A DNA stretch of 64,000 bases. It comes from Opisthocomus hoazin. Taxonomy: Eukaryota > Chordata > Aves > Opisthocomiformes > Opisthocomidae. The notes under the pieces were generated by a model, which was not told the DNA's origin, made no database searches, and saw nothing but the letters and a program-made list of their open reading frames with translations. Of this stretch, positions 13,401 through 26,831 are shown piece after piece. How positions within the stretch are numbered: the first letter of the stretch is position 1; each line of letters opens with the position of its first letter. The position numbers and the translations under genes were made by a program. The stretch is taken from NCBI RefSeq assembly GCF_030867145.1, contig NC_134428.1, positions 3,906,001-3,970,000 of the forward strand, given 5' to 3'.

Positions 13401-16400
13401 TTTTCTGGTAGTATGACTCCCTGATCAGCGCTTTGTGGGTGGAGGTTCCATCAGCTACTTGAACTAGCATTGTGTGCTTCTGCACAGCTGGCTGCTGGTT
13501 CAAAGGGTGGAATAGGATGGGGAAACTGGGCAGGGGAAGCAGAGACATCAACAGAAGCTCAAGTTGAATTACAGCAGTGGGGGAGTTTCAGCCTAAGGCT
13601 ACTGTCAGGTTGTATTGCCTTTGTGCTTCCAAATTCTTCCGTTCAAAAAGACATACTAGTCTACAGAAAGCTTATTTCATAAGCAGAAAATCAAATTTTG
13701 TTTTTATTCATAGTCTCTGCATAATTTTGGAACTTTGGTTTTCAAATTGGGAATACTGTGGTAACCCTTCTCTGTGCAGCTTGAAAGTTAGTCTTTGTTG
13801 TAGTTTGACGACCTTGGGACATATTTTTAATCCAAGCTGTATATCTTTAAAGTGAACTGGTAGATTCCAATGGGACTTGTGTTGGTTTAAAACCAAAAGG
13901 TTGGTCTTATGACATAGCTTGAAGTAAGAGCTTGGTCCTCTTACTTCATCCCCTCCTACCACGTACTTGTCCTCATGTTTGTGTTCATCTGGTTGCCTGA
14001 CTGTATTAAAGGAGTATCTTTGATTAGTGAGATGAGCCGCTTTGGAGCCTGTCTGATCATTAGTTAGAGTTTGCTTAGAGGACAGAAACTGTGCTGTTGG
14101 TAAGGCAGAAATGTGACATTCTTTCCCTAAGAGACTGAAAATTGTTGGTTTGCCTCAGCCTTACAACAAAACTATTGAGTTAGAACTTGAAAGGTATTGA
14201 TGCTGATAGCAAAAGTTGTGTTACCTGAGTTGTCTTAAGTGCTTTTTCCCCCCTGCCCTAAATTGTCTGCATATGTGCTGAAAAGGTAACATACCCGTTG
14301 TCCAGACTATCAAGCATTCCAGCCCAATCCACTTTCTCACCCTTTGCAGGGAGTAAGAGACATCTAATGTCAACTTTGATAATCAAGAGAGTAGTTTATA
14401 TTTCCTATTTCAGTTGCTCTAAAGGTTGAAGGCAAGGATTGTCCACTGACTTGTTCTGCTTTTTACTGCTGCAATTTGCTTATAAATCTCAAGGGATTTG
14501 TTGAATTGGTCTAGTCTGTATATATTCCTACAAATCTGTTTGTCTGATGTTAGTGATGTTATCTCATGAAGACCTTGCTAGAGAGAGATGGTTTTGGTCT
14601 GTTCTTAAGAATCACAAGACTTATGTGGAAACTTAAGTGTTTTCAAAATATTTTTAGGTTTCCATGGACAACCACCTCAAAACTCTGTGGCTTTAATAAA
14701 AAATTGCTATTAAAACTTTTGCAAAGGAGGGCAGATTATTTTGAAGATTTAGACATGTTCTCTGCCATAAATATCTGTCTTGTCAGCTGCCTGCTGCCCT
14801 TCACATTGAAGCTGGGTCAGAGGATCACGCAGTTTTTTGAAAGTATTGTGGAGATGTATGCCCAAGGATGAGAAGTTTAGTGCTTCTTCCCTGCCCTAGA
14901 TAACAAACCTTGTAGAAGTGCCAGATAAGGGCTCGGTTCTTTCAGAACACAGGCTAACACATATGTATTCAGAGCTCTGAGGAGTCTTTAGGAAGGGGAC
15001 CAGCTCCTTTGACATCAAGACTACAGATAAGTTGTGTTAGCTGGGGGAGGAGAAAACCAAAACAAACTGTAAATAACTCTTCCATGTTAGTTATACTGTC
15101 AGAATCTTTCTCAGAATGAGTCCGGAGAGATCAGCTCTTTTTCTCGGGATAAAATGCAGCTGGTATGTGACAATGCATAAAGCAGCATCCTGAGCCTTCC
15201 AGCTGCAACTCTTTGTTATTGTTAGTTGAGTGCTAGATGCTGGAACTGGCTTTTAGCAGAAGTAGGTGATCAGAAGGCAAAACTTGAAGCTTGCTATTGC
15301 TCTCCACTTTGATGATGAGTTTGTGACGTTCAGAGTCCAGGTGAACACAGAGGAGTGGGTTTGGAGTAACATACTTAAGTACCAGATAACTTTCTAATGT
15401 CTGTGTCAATTCAGGCTCCTGGACATTGAAAATAAAGCTCTGCTGCACTTGCTGAATCTTCTGGCAATAACAAAATACATACAACTGTCCAGACTCGTAG
15501 ACTTTCTCTAGGACTATTTAGATAAGAAAATTCACTTATACAGTGTCTTGCACGTTGTGGAACATGATCTTTGTGGGTAAATTGACAGGTAAAATATGTC
15601 ATTATACAAAGCATTGACAAATGCACATTGCCTTTAAATAAACTTCTTTCAATTTCAAGGCAAGGGTTACCTGTGATGTGAAGTTGTTAAGAAGTGATGA
15701 ACTGAAGAGTTGTAGTTTAGAAGAGACTGTATTTTTTTTGATGAAGTGACCTAGCTACAGTGATAGAGTTAGAGAGTTAATCTTGGATAGTAAGAAAGGG
15801 GAAAATCAAGTTGTCACGTTAGAAAAATGTCTCAATAAATATTAAACCTAGTTAATATCAACTTTCCACTCTACTCATGGTACCAACTTGGCATTCATTC
15901 AGTAGTTTCTTCTAAAAGAACAAATGATTTGTACTGTCCTATGTTATCTTGACTTTTTTTTTTTTTTTCTGGTGTGTGGAGTTGCCTGTGAGGTGCAGGA
16001 GTCACTATTAGTGACTCCTGGAAACAGGTCAGGGTCGGAAAGTTGCACTTTTTTCTAATTTGTGCTGACAACTGGGCATACAGTAAATCTGACTTCTGCT
16101 GAAGTTCTAGGGTTTTCCTCCTGTTGGTCCCAAAACATTATTTCTGAGAGGACTTGCAAGACCAGCTGCTGTACATCAAAACCAGAAGAACATACTTTTT
16201 TTTGGACTATTCTCTTAACGTTGCTATTGCCGTACTCCCACTGCTTTTGCCTGCTCTCAGCTTTTATTTCTTTCAGTCACAGGCTTCCCCTTTACTTTTT
16301 TTGATGTGTCTGTACAGGAGTTGCTGTACATCAGGCAGGTGTAGGAAACGATCCAGTACCATCCCTGCAGGCTTGTGGGGAGTATCGCCAACTTCTTGAA

Positions 16401-18901
16401 TAGTATTTTCATTCCTACTTTTAGTAGTCTAAAGCAATATTCTTCTGCTCTCCTGCTACAATCATTCTGCTCTGTTAGTTACGCTGTAGGTCGGATTTCT
16501 GGAGCTAACACCTGTTTGCAGGACACGGCTAGGCCCAGGGGTGCAGCCTTTGGCTTGCGCTCCTGGTGCGGTGCAGCCCCGTGCAGTTTGTCTGCAGAAT
16601 GGGCAAGAGGATTGCTGCTATTTCTTGCCATTGTCAAACAAACTAGTAGAAGGGGATCAAAGTACAACTGTTTGCATGTATTTAACATTTTTCAGTCGGA
16701 AATCACCTCATATTTTCTGTCACACTTGATATTACAATGTAGTCTAAAACTTGCCGGTAGTACAGTTCACAAGCCTCTGGTTTAGCCAGTTGTGGCAATA
16801 CGCAGCAGCATCTGCCTGCCTTCAAAGACTTGTCTTCATGTCCCTGAAGTTTTCTATTCATAAACTAATATAACAGTAATTTGCTGAGACCAGGTCTCTT
16901 TTAGCTGCTTTGCTTTTTCAGATGTGTGATGTCTGTATGAACATAGCCTATTGATCTAAGGTAAATGAGGGCTGGTGTGATCTGAGGTCTGCCGTCTGCC
17001 AGTACAATTTTTTGTATGGTGTATGAGGGCACTGATTCAGCTCAATACAAATAAAACAAACAAAAAAAAACAGTTTAAGAGGCACCTTTCCTGCTTGCCA
17101 CTTGGCTGTGCTACACTGATGACATGAGTGCTGGTGCAGTTGGAGGAATGGGGACAGGGCACAATTGCCCCTTCAACAGAAGCCTGTCTTTATTTTAGCT
17201 GCATACCCTGGTCACCAGGCTCCCTGGCAGCCTGTGCTGATCTAAATCCAGGCATCTGGCTCTGCCCGACCGGCCGTCCTGCCTGTCTGGGCTGAAACTT
17301 GTATTTCTGCCACTCTGCGGCAAGCCTGCTGAGGGAGCTGATGTGGCTGAACACAAACTGTTCTTGTATCTGGGTGGTTCATCAGGCAGTGTAATGAGGG
17401 GAAACACAGCTCACTGCTGGATTGTTTTATTTTGTTGTTTTTGTACATGCTACCCAGCTAAAGTTCAAATTCTGCTTTAATACCAGTTGTTATCCAATAG
17501 CGCTATGAACTTGGCTCACTGTGGGTAGGATGACCAGTTTCATACGGTCTGCAAAACTCAGCAGTAATTTGCAACTCAAGTTTAACTATAGTTTTTCTGG
17601 ACCAGTTTAGAAACAGTGTGAAAAGTTGTTAACATTATTCTACTTACCAGAAATGGTCATAAATGTATTGAGGTTGTATATATGGCCATAGATCTGTTTC
17701 AGACCTTATTAAGCATGTGGGGAAGTTGCCTTGTAGCGACTGAAGCTGTCTGTTCATCCTGCTGGTATTGAACTCCAGGTCCTCGAAGCAATAGTGATCA
17801 TCACCGATTGCTCCCTTTCTGTGGCCCATCAGAGTGTCATGTCAAGGAGAAGGGGTGCATGCGGAGAGTGGCAGGGAGTCTGACATGGAGTCGTTAGCTT
17901 TACGCTTGATCAAAATAAAGCTTGATTTGTAAAGTAATCCATTACGAATTACCTGTCAGAACAGAAAACCCGTTTGGAGTTTACAGGAGGCAGCTGTGGA
18001 GCTAGTGACAAACAGCTGCAGTGTAAATGCAAGATCTTTGTGATGCAGCTTTATGAAAAAGTTGTTGAACTCATTGAAAACCTTGGCTCAAACAGGGGTG
18101 GAGAACACCTTTAACTGAAATGTTGTACTTCTTTGCAAGTGTTTTTGAATGTTTTGATTATGTGATTTTTAATATAGAGTGTATGGTGTTGAAATATATT
18201 CTGTAAAGAACCTGTAATTATGAAATACCTCTTGCAGGGTAGAAGTGACCTTCTGTCATTCTTTTCAAAGGTCATGAGCGTAGCAGTGGGTGTCACAAAA
18301 GTGCTGAGCTGCACCATATTGCAGAGTCTGGCTCTGTTCAGTATTTCCCTGGATGTCCCTTTGACAAGTCTTTAATGAATAGGTGAAATTATGGAAGCGC
18401 TTTAGGCTTATGTGTTAATTCAAAAAGGAAAAAAATGCTGTAGAGCAAAGCACTTGTTTGTTGGGGATGTTCATGCTATTTCAAAGTGTCTGGTCATTAG
18501 TATTGTGTATGTGAAACTGTTTTTTCTTTTCTTGCTTAATACTTACGATTTAAAATTCTTTGATTAATCTGGGAAAGGGTGCATACAGAATAAAAGATGT
18601 TGGGACAGCTTTGTCTGAAGATATGGTTAAAAAGGTTACTGTGGATTATTATTGAATAAGCCAAAATTTTGGCTTTATTGTATGAAATGGCAGAACTTTT
18701 AGGAATGTCTGAGCTGTTGTTTGGAGGGTTGGGGGGTGTGAACTGGAACATGTAAAGGATATTGTAAAAATTGCTTGAAAGCATCCTTAGAATTGTTGAG
18801 CTGATAAGCTGAAATTTTAAAATTAATTTAAAAGAAACTGTCTTGCAAATTGCAGGATGGTATAAACAAAAAGTATAACCATGTTTATTCTTGTTTTGCA
18901 G
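10408..18901. other. AT-rich non-coding DNA
   Basis: Intron-like sequence upstream of the first recognised MYH10 exon. I see no convincing exon, transposon ORF or RNA gene. Noted details are a 10-bp-arm hairpin at 15996-16020, a T run at 15955-15968 and an A-rich patch at 17047-17070. Confidence 0.6.
15996..16020. repeat. Perfect 10-bp inverted repeat
   Basis: CAGGAGTCAC and GTGACTCCTG are exact reverse complements separated by TATTA, so the stretch can form a 10-bp hairpin with a 5-nt loop. It stands alone in intron-like DNA, with no T-run on either side suggesting a terminator-like role. Confidence 0.7.
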
Positions 18902-18929
18902 ACCGTGAGGACCAATCAGTTCTCTGCAC
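18902..18929 (+). CDS. MYH10: MYH10 28-nt motor exon before the P-loop
   Basis: Exactly 28 nt between TTTTGCAG and GTAAGT, encoding (D)REDQSVLCT, which matches the tiny exon that precedes the P-loop exon in class II non-muscle myosins. Its end phase (AC|) is completed by the A that begins the exon at 31058 to give Thr. Both splice sites look functional. The expected upstream exon is not seen in the 18.9 kb before it. Confidence 0.9.
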
Positions 18930-20534
18930 GTAAGTGAACACTTTTAATTTGGGCACTTTTGGAACTCTGTGTTGTGAAAGGGGTCTTTGATACAGCCGTA
19001 GTAGTCCAAACTTGGTCTTTAATCTTGACAGGCAGTGACTAATGGTTAAAGATGTAGCATGAAGTCATACTTAATGTGGGGATATATTCTTTTAATACTG
19101 TAATTCACCTTACTGTAAGTTTTATAGGCATGTGCCATTTAAGAAATGTAGTTTAAAACTGTCAGTCAAGAGAGCTAAATCAGAAACAAAAAGTGTTAAA
19201 AAGTGTACATCTGTGCAAAATGCTGTGCTGTAGCTACTCAGTGTGTAGTGCTGGAGGGGCACGTGAATCAAAAGTTGGTCTAAAAGCCCTGCTGAGTAAC
19301 AGCTTGGCTTTGGATCTGCTTCAAATGGGGGAACTCTGAACAAGTTGACACTAAGGTTTCCTGTTGCTTTCTCTGTGTGCACCTGAATTTGCCCAACCCA
19401 GGAGCAAACTTGTAGCTTCAGATTGAATTTCTCTGGGATCTGGAAATGCAGTGGTGGGGTAGTCAGAAGAGCGTGAATGTGCTTTCACGTTGATGACACT
19501 ACTGAGCTGGCTTGTCTTTGGGCTGCTGTTAGAAGGGGTGGTCTGGTTTCCTTTCTTCTCCCACACAGGCTGTGTGTTTCTGCAGCCTCCTGTGCTAACA
19601 CTGGGGGTTGGCAGCCAGCACAAGCCAGTTTGGGGAATGAAGCTGGCAGAAAACCGACCTTGCCACAAAATGATGCTTTTTATCAGTTCCATTCTCTGGG
19701 TGTGCACTCTGTGGGCTCAGAGGAGCACTGGCCCTGAAGCAGGAGGTATGAACATGCTACATGTTGGTAGCAGCCTGGGTATTAGGATGGTTCATCTATG
19801 TTGTGAAACCACGCCTTGGCTCCATTCTGGAACTTCTTGCAGTTGGCAGTCGTGGGTATAACTTAACATATTCAGTGATCTGAGGGAGAGAGGGAAGATG
19901 CAGTAGCTTGCGTGCCTCTGGCTTGGTTATGTGAGCAGTTGACCGTGCTGTGTGCCAGTGCATACCAGCTGCATTGAGGCCATAGTTTGTGAGGATGTCT
20001 GCTTCCTGAAATAGCTCGATGCTTAGATTAATTGCTGGAAAGAGACCTGGGTTCACTTTCCTTCTTGATGTGGAAGGATTCAAATCTTCATCTTCTGCTT
20101 CTTACAAAAGTGCCTTAACTATCAGACTCTGTATAAGGCTCAAGGTGGACCCTTTCAAGCCATGCTTTTTTGAACTATGAATACTATGAATACAGATTCG
20201 TGGGGCCTGAAGGACATGGAGGCAAATACAGTTCTATAGCTAAGATAAAAGTTGATCCAGTATAACACAGGCTTGTCTAGGTCTCTTAGCAGGATTTCTG
20301 TTTTCATGTGATGACTACTTCATGTGCAATGTACAAAACAGCCCTCAGAGCAGGGATGGGATCCCAGAGCGAAAATAAATGCTCTGTTCTTGTGTGTTTG
20401 TGGACGCTTCGACAGTAGGTGCTTGCCTCAGGCAGTTTTTTTGAAGTAGCTTCATGTTTTGTGCCTGCGCATGAACCTTGCACTCCTTTACGTGGTCAAC
20501 AGAGACCACAAAGGTTGCAGTGGCAGTGCTGCAG

Positions 20535-20720
20535 GATTTAGTGAATGTCTGATCTGTTCATTTGCAAAATGGAAAGCCTTAAGCTCTCTTGCCTTCAGTT
20601 TTGTTATTCCCTCACCTGTAAGGCTGCCATAAGCTTTTGATCCTTCTGTACTGAATAGACAATTGAACACTGTTCTGTATCCGGTACGGCACACTTCAGC
20701 ATGAAATGTCTGGACCTTGT
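20535..20720 (+). repeat. Diverged dispersed repeat, copy A
   Basis: Shares an ordered series of matching blocks with 22746-22935: TTAGTGAATGTC-GATC, GTTATT-C-TCACCTG-AAG, AAGCTTTTGATCCTTCTG and a later CATGAAA. By eye the two copies are roughly 70% similar. The family is not recognised; it may be an old transposon or a local duplication. Confidence 0.6.
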
Positions 20721-22745
20721 GACAGGTTCCACACCTTGGCTAGGCAGTTGGTAAGCTGCTTGCTTTACATCCATTTGCAGGGAAAAGCTTGCTTCCAGAT
20801 GGTGAGGGGGGTGGTGAATGGACACATGTCCTTACAGTCAGACCTCAGGAGAATGTGACCATATCCAGTACTGAAGTGTGCAGCTGCTGGGGACTGCTCT
20901 GAGTGCAGTCCTAATATGAAGAACGTCAGAGATGGCCTTGAGGACTTCTCTTCTGTTGGACATGTAAAATGTTTGGTGACAAATCTGCTACCCCGTGTAA
21001 AATTTCAGAAGCTGGCGCTAGGAAGCAGTGAATAATACATCTCCAAAGGATTTCAACACTGCCCTGGAATCATATCACGAAACTCAGTATTGAAACTATT
21101 AGTACCATGACACTGGACAAGTTTTACTACCTTTAATTTAGTGTCTTGATTGTACTGGTGTTAAAGGCTACACTTCACAGGAGTGTGGCAGAGTCTTAGT
21201 AAAGCTGAGTGTCTGAATAACAGATCCCAGGCTCTATTGGCTGTCTTGCTGCTTTAACTTGCATTTCTTGCTGAAGTACTTACACAGCAGCATAAAGAAA
21301 AACAAGGTTAAAAATGTCAGTGTCACTGAAGATGGTTTACAAGGAAATACAAACTTTGTCAGTAATGTGGATGGATCTGTGGCCTCAGAATTATGAATGG
21401 TAAGGCATTGTATCTCCAGACTGGATGTGCGTGACCAAAGAACACCCAGTGTAGGTCTTACCTTTTAAGACTATGAAGACACATGATGTGATAAATGCTA
21501 GAATCCAAGGTGTTTCTGTCATCTTGAAGATGAACACCAAAGTTCCACTGAAGCTTGGGAGATCTTGGTAACACTGTGTAACCATCAGCACCATGTAGAT
21601 GCTGACTGTAAAAAAGGGTAGTAGGGGTTGCCAGACTGCTCTTCAGGTTAATAAACACTTTTCTTTTAAGAGATTTGTCTTAGGCTGCTTTTCAGCTCTG
21701 TCTCCAGAGAGAAGTGCCGTCAAAGCCGTTTGTATTCCCCTGCTTGTATCTTTTGAACAAGCAGGCAACAAAGACAGCTGTGTACTGCACTGTCGTGAAA
21801 GTGGTTTCCCCCATGGGCTTCATGGGAGAGCTGTATTCTTTTGTCTAAAAAAAGAGTACTAAACTGAGTACTTGACATCTGGTTGGTTGGATGGTTAAAT
21901 CCCTTTCATGAATGGGACAAGGCCATGGCAAACTTGCTTGTGTAGCAGTCCAGAAGGAGGTCTCATATTTTAATTAAGCGGGAGCTTCTTGGGCTTCCAG
22001 GACTTCTGTTGCATTGCTGACTCTGTTGTGAAAAGGTAAGCTGTGTGTGTTTCCCTTCCATGCCACTGATTTTAGAGGTCTTAGGCTAGGGCAGGAATAA
22101 AGTGGAAGAAGTTTCTTAACCGCACTGGAGGTGGTTTCAAGAAACTGCTTTGGCAGTTTGTACAAGACTTGAGACATCTTCTCATCCCAGACTTGTCATC
22201 TCAGGACCTGGAATGCCTGATTGCCTCTGATCTTTAGTAGAGCTGAAAGTCATCAGAATACTTTTTCTTTTCTCCAGTAAGAGTGGTTCAAGCTAGCTAG
22301 TGAGAAAGAAGACATCCCTTGTGCACTTAGATGAGTGAGCAGTTGTGGTGTGCCTGTCATTTTCCTGACTCCCACTGCCTTGACCGTAATTGTCTTTATG
22401 TACATCCTGGTAAGTCTCTCCCATTGCTTGATGAAGGTCTGTCTGGTTAGCATCTTCACTTATCTCTCCCTACCTCTCTAGTTGGTCAAGTGTCTTTCAT
22501 TTTTACCTACCATGGCCTTTAGAGTAGGGGGGCCAGATCAGCTCTCGGGTACTGTGTTTGAATGACACTTTACGAGATCTCTGGATCCAGTCCCTATTTC
22601 TTCTTGACATCCCGGAATGCCGCTCTTGTGAGCGTTCTTAGGTGTAAGATTGGTGCTATTTCAAGCCTCTGGGTTTGTTTTCGGTTCTTCCTCTTCAAAG
22701 ACAGTCTCTGCGCTGTTCCCAGATGCCTTCCTTTGTTTGGTTCTC

Positions 22746-22935
22746 ACTTAGTGAATGTCCGATCCATTCATATTTACCTTGGAAAACCTTCAAACTTTTT
22801 TCTTTAATATTGTTATTACTTCACCTGCAAGATGACCTTAAGCTTTTGATCCTTCTGGACTCAACTGACAACTGAATCCTGATTTATATCTGGTACACAT
22901 GGTGTTTTTTACCCTAGGCATGAAAGTGTGTGACT
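22746..22935 (+). repeat. Diverged dispersed repeat, copy B
   Basis: The second copy of the repeat at 20535-20720, same orientation, about 2.2 kb downstream. The longest exact shared block is AAGCTTTTGATCCTTCTG. Flanks diverge on both sides. Confidence 0.6.
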
Positions 22936-25900
22936 TAAATCTGGGTCTGAGGCTGTTTCATTGTCTTCACCTGTCTAGATCTTTAGGAAATACCAGTCTG
23001 GTTCCCCTGAAAGGCCTGCAGTTACCTTCGTGCAGTCACTGTTGTAGTAAATAGCTAGCTGTGTCCAGACAGGTCATGAAACTGCAAGAGTGTTTAGTGT
23101 ATCTTTTAAAATAGTTAAACCACTTTTGTAGCTTCATTAAAGAATGTCTTATCTCAGATATTATGTAGACACGTGGAGATTTGTTCACACTTTGCTTCAG
23201 GAGTAGCAGGGCCTAATGATCCAGGTCCGTTCAGCAGTATACGTATATGTGTATATATATGCAGGTGGATCTTCGAGGTATACAGTTTGCTGAGAATAAT
23301 CTTCATCTTTCTTCCCTCAAAGAGAATTGTGCTGAAGAATAGCATGTATTCCGTTGAAGTGCTGCGGATACAGGCATTCATCTAAATGCACTGTGTGGAG
23401 TGGGCTAGCCTGATGAACGGTTCTCCAAGCATGCGTCTCATCACATCTCATTTTGAAAGTAGTGGGATTACTTGGAGGCTTCCTGTCTTAACTTCATCAC
23501 CTGCTGACATTCCATAAGGAGTCTGGGTTCTGATGTGCCCTAAAAATGAGGAGTTTTGCATAAACTGGTGATCTTAAAGTTAGTAATATTTTTTCAAAGT
23601 CAAGCTTAATACCAGGAGGGGAGAATACCCTCTGCTGCTGCATTCTCTGGATGCTTGTCTCAACAGAACATAATGTCCTTCACCTAACATGGAAGCTGGT
23701 TCTTCGGTAGGGTATTGCTCAGATTGCCAGCTGATGTGGCTGTAATTCAGTTCTCCAGTGCAGATTTGATGACATAAATGACTTCCTGCTCTTGCTGGAG
23801 AAAGAAGAGTTGGCTCTGAACATAAAATGGTGTGGCTTCTTCCTCTCTTTTTTGTTACCTTCCTTTCTCTTCCCTTTCCACTCTCCATCTTTAAAGGAAC
23901 CAAATATAGACAATTTCATTGCTGAGGAGACTAGTCTACGGGGCTTTATTCTGAGTTAGTGGCATATAAATTTATGGATATTTATGAGCTGACTTCCTTT
24001 CTTCTGATCTTTTTCATTTGTTTTGTTATGCTCCTCACTTTCCACCAGCCACATCTGTTCTTGGGAATTGGATAGTACTTGAGCCCCAGGAAGAGTTTGT
24101 AGGAGAAGCTTTTTGATGAAATTACTTAGTATAGAGAGGCTGTTCTCAGAGCGAACCAAAGTCATTTTCCTGTGTCTGGAAGGACTCTGTCTGCTCTGCA
24201 GTATAACCCTGATTTCCTTAGGTAGTGGGGATATGATTTCTTACGGGCTCTTTGGCCTTTCACCAACTGAATAACCCAAATATGTGCACAGGCACATACA
24301 CCTGTAGTTGCTGAATCTAATGGACAATTTATCAGACGCTGGTGGAAGCCAGATGATTGCCAGATTAATGATGAGGTGGGAGAGCTGAATGAACAATAAT
24401 GGTGATAATTTCTTCTTAGTTTTGAAGCTGGATGGTTGAATCTTGGGATGCTAACCACTAGCAAATTGTCAGTAAGGTTGCTGGAGCTCTCTGTTGCTTT
24501 GTAGTTTATCAAGTTTTCAAATAAAAAGCAAATGAGCAACCCCCAAAACCAGCACTTCTCTGGGAAGCTAGACTTGGCTAACTTCCATCTAATCGGTCCC
24601 TCTTGGTTGGAGTGCAAATGGTAATTTGTTTAGGATCTGTCTGTAAATTCTTAGTTTGTTGAAAAGAAAGGAAAACATATGTAGTTCCAGCAACTTCATG
24701 TTCCTGCTAGCTTGTAAGTACATTATCAGCCTGTATTAGCCCAGTATCCATAAAAAATCAATTCCAGAGAAGTGGTGCTGCCTTTGCAATGTGCACATAA
24801 CTCACTACGTTCTTTCATTTCTGTAAGATGTGAAGTTGTGATGAACAGCTTTGCAGACTTTTTTTTTTTTCTTTTAGAAGCTGCAGTTGCTGATGTTTTG
24901 CTAAGTTCTGTTGTTTCACTTTGATTATTTCTGTGTGTTAATGTTAAATGGGCATGCCAGGCTGCTGGAGGTTGATGACCAAAATGAAGAAATTTCTGTT
25001 GTGGTATAGAAGGAATCTGAGAAATATTCAAACCTTTCGTGGCTTTGTCTTTAGCTGCAAAGCAACTTTTCAAAAGTCAAATATGAACATGTGCTGCACT
25101 GCACTTTTTAAAGCTAGTATGTTCTAAATTGGAGAATCCTACTGCAAGTGTATGGTATTCTCAAAACTGAGACTGAGCTTGATAAACAGTCATTTAGCAG
25201 ATGCATGCAGCCCTACAAGGATATCTAATCTGAATTGGCTTCAGTAGGAGTGGTGAAGTGTGGAGGGAATGGAGGCTGCTTATTAAAGGACAACAGCAGC
25301 AAATGCCAAGCATTTTTGTATACAACCTCTGGCTAGAGTCCAGCTAGTAGCATTCCCTAGACAACTGGTGTTGAGATGATGTGAAGCATCTAGAGAGAAA
25401 TGAAGGAGCTATAAAGCAGCCTTGTAAATAGTAAAGCCAATTAGGGACTCTTCTTCGCTAGTCCAAACTATCAGTTATACCTCTTTGTTTCAGAAAATTA
25501 GCCAGGTGATTAAGACATCCTTTTAATTACAGGTCTTGACTGTAAATAGCTGTTAATTTGTAGCTGGCGGAAGATCGGCTCAGTTGTGTCTGAGAATAAG
25601 TGTCTCTTCTGTTCATTGCAACTGCTGTTGTGAGAAGGACAAAAGACAATTGTCGGGGCTCTTACGCAGTTACTTTCTCCTACAAACAATTTAAGTGCAT
25701 ACTTCCATGTTTTGGTGATTTATGTAAGTGGTTGCTGTGTATGAAACAAGGCACTGCTGGCCACAGGACCCGTGAGCAGCAGGTCAGGATTCCTGTGTCT
25801 TGGGAAGTCTGGTATGAGGAGAACTTCCCATGTGTCAAGGTGGTAGTGCCGCTTCTTTGCTTCTGCTTCCAGATGATTTTCTGATCCCAGAGCTGGTTGC

Positions 25901-26424
25901 CGATCAGGAATGATAGAAATAGACTGAAACTCCTAGGGCAGAGGAAAGGCTTGAGTGATCCAGGCCCTCAGCATGGAAAATACTGGCTGCTTGGGTTAGT
26001 TTTTCAGCAATTTAAGTCACAGATACGATCTGTAATGGGACAGATGACACTAACTGCATCTGACCATCCTAATATACTCCAGATGTTTATCTTTGCAAAT
26101 ATTGTTAGCTTGCAGTAGAATTTGTGCAAAGGTAGCAAGAGGAAGAGAAGTCTGTCTTTGAATTTTAAAGCTTGCTTTGCATGTGTCATTTTGTGTCCTT
26201 CTGTCTACGTGACTCGCAGCACTACACTGCACGTTCTGCGGAGCCCCTGATCTGCTAGTGACGTTAACGGCTAGCTGGGTGGTGGTGGAAGGGTGCCAGT
26301 TCTCGCAGTGCGATTTCAGTAAGGATTTTCAAACTAGTTAGACTTCCCTAAAATCCAGAAACTCATTTACCAGTTCAGGAAGAGGTGGTGGTGTTGCCTT
26401 GTCCTGCCAGTGCTGAGTGCTGTA

Positions 26425-26831
26425 TGTCCTGGGTTCGGCCAGAACAGGGTTAATTTTCACCGGACTCCAGGAAGGGGCACAGCCGGGGGGTGGGGGCTGA
26501 CCCCACCTGGCCGAACAGAGCCCGGTGTTCCATACCCTGTGACGTCATGCTGGGTTCCGGTGGGGGGGGCGGCTCGGCAAGAACCCTCTCGCGGCTCGGA
26601 AGTGTGCGGCGCCAGTGCGGTCCGAGAGAGCGGGTCTGTTTTTTCTCGTGTTTTCTCCTTATTTGTATCGTTGTTGTTCCTGTTTCCCTCTGTTTGCTGT
26701 TCTGTTAAACTGCCCTTATCCCGACCCACCGGTTTTCTGCCTGTTTTCTTTCCATTCTCCTCTGCACCGCGGCGGGGGGGAGGGGCGGTCGCGTGGCGCT
26801 TTTGTTGCTGGCAGCAGCTGAAACCAAAACA
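26425..26831 (+). mobile_element. Solo LTR of an endogenous retrovirus, with 5-bp TSD
   Basis: A 407-bp block that starts TGTCCTGGGTTCGG and ends CCAAAACA, giving the 5'-TG...CA-3' ends of an LTR, and is flanked by the same 5 bp, CTGTA, at 26420-26424 and 26832-26836. It is GC-rich against an AT-rich intron. The start resembles the avian ERVL-type LTR family that begins TGTSCTGGKTT; the family call is from memory. There is no internal retroviral sequence, so it is a recombination-derived solo LTR. It carries a GC-rich promoter-like region but no retroviral gene. Confidence 0.88.

Noticed and set aside
24162..24617. A 151-codon minus-strand frame in the 12-kb intron
   Set aside because: No family resemblance, no splice context, and the neighbouring minus-strand frames do not join into a recognisable protein.
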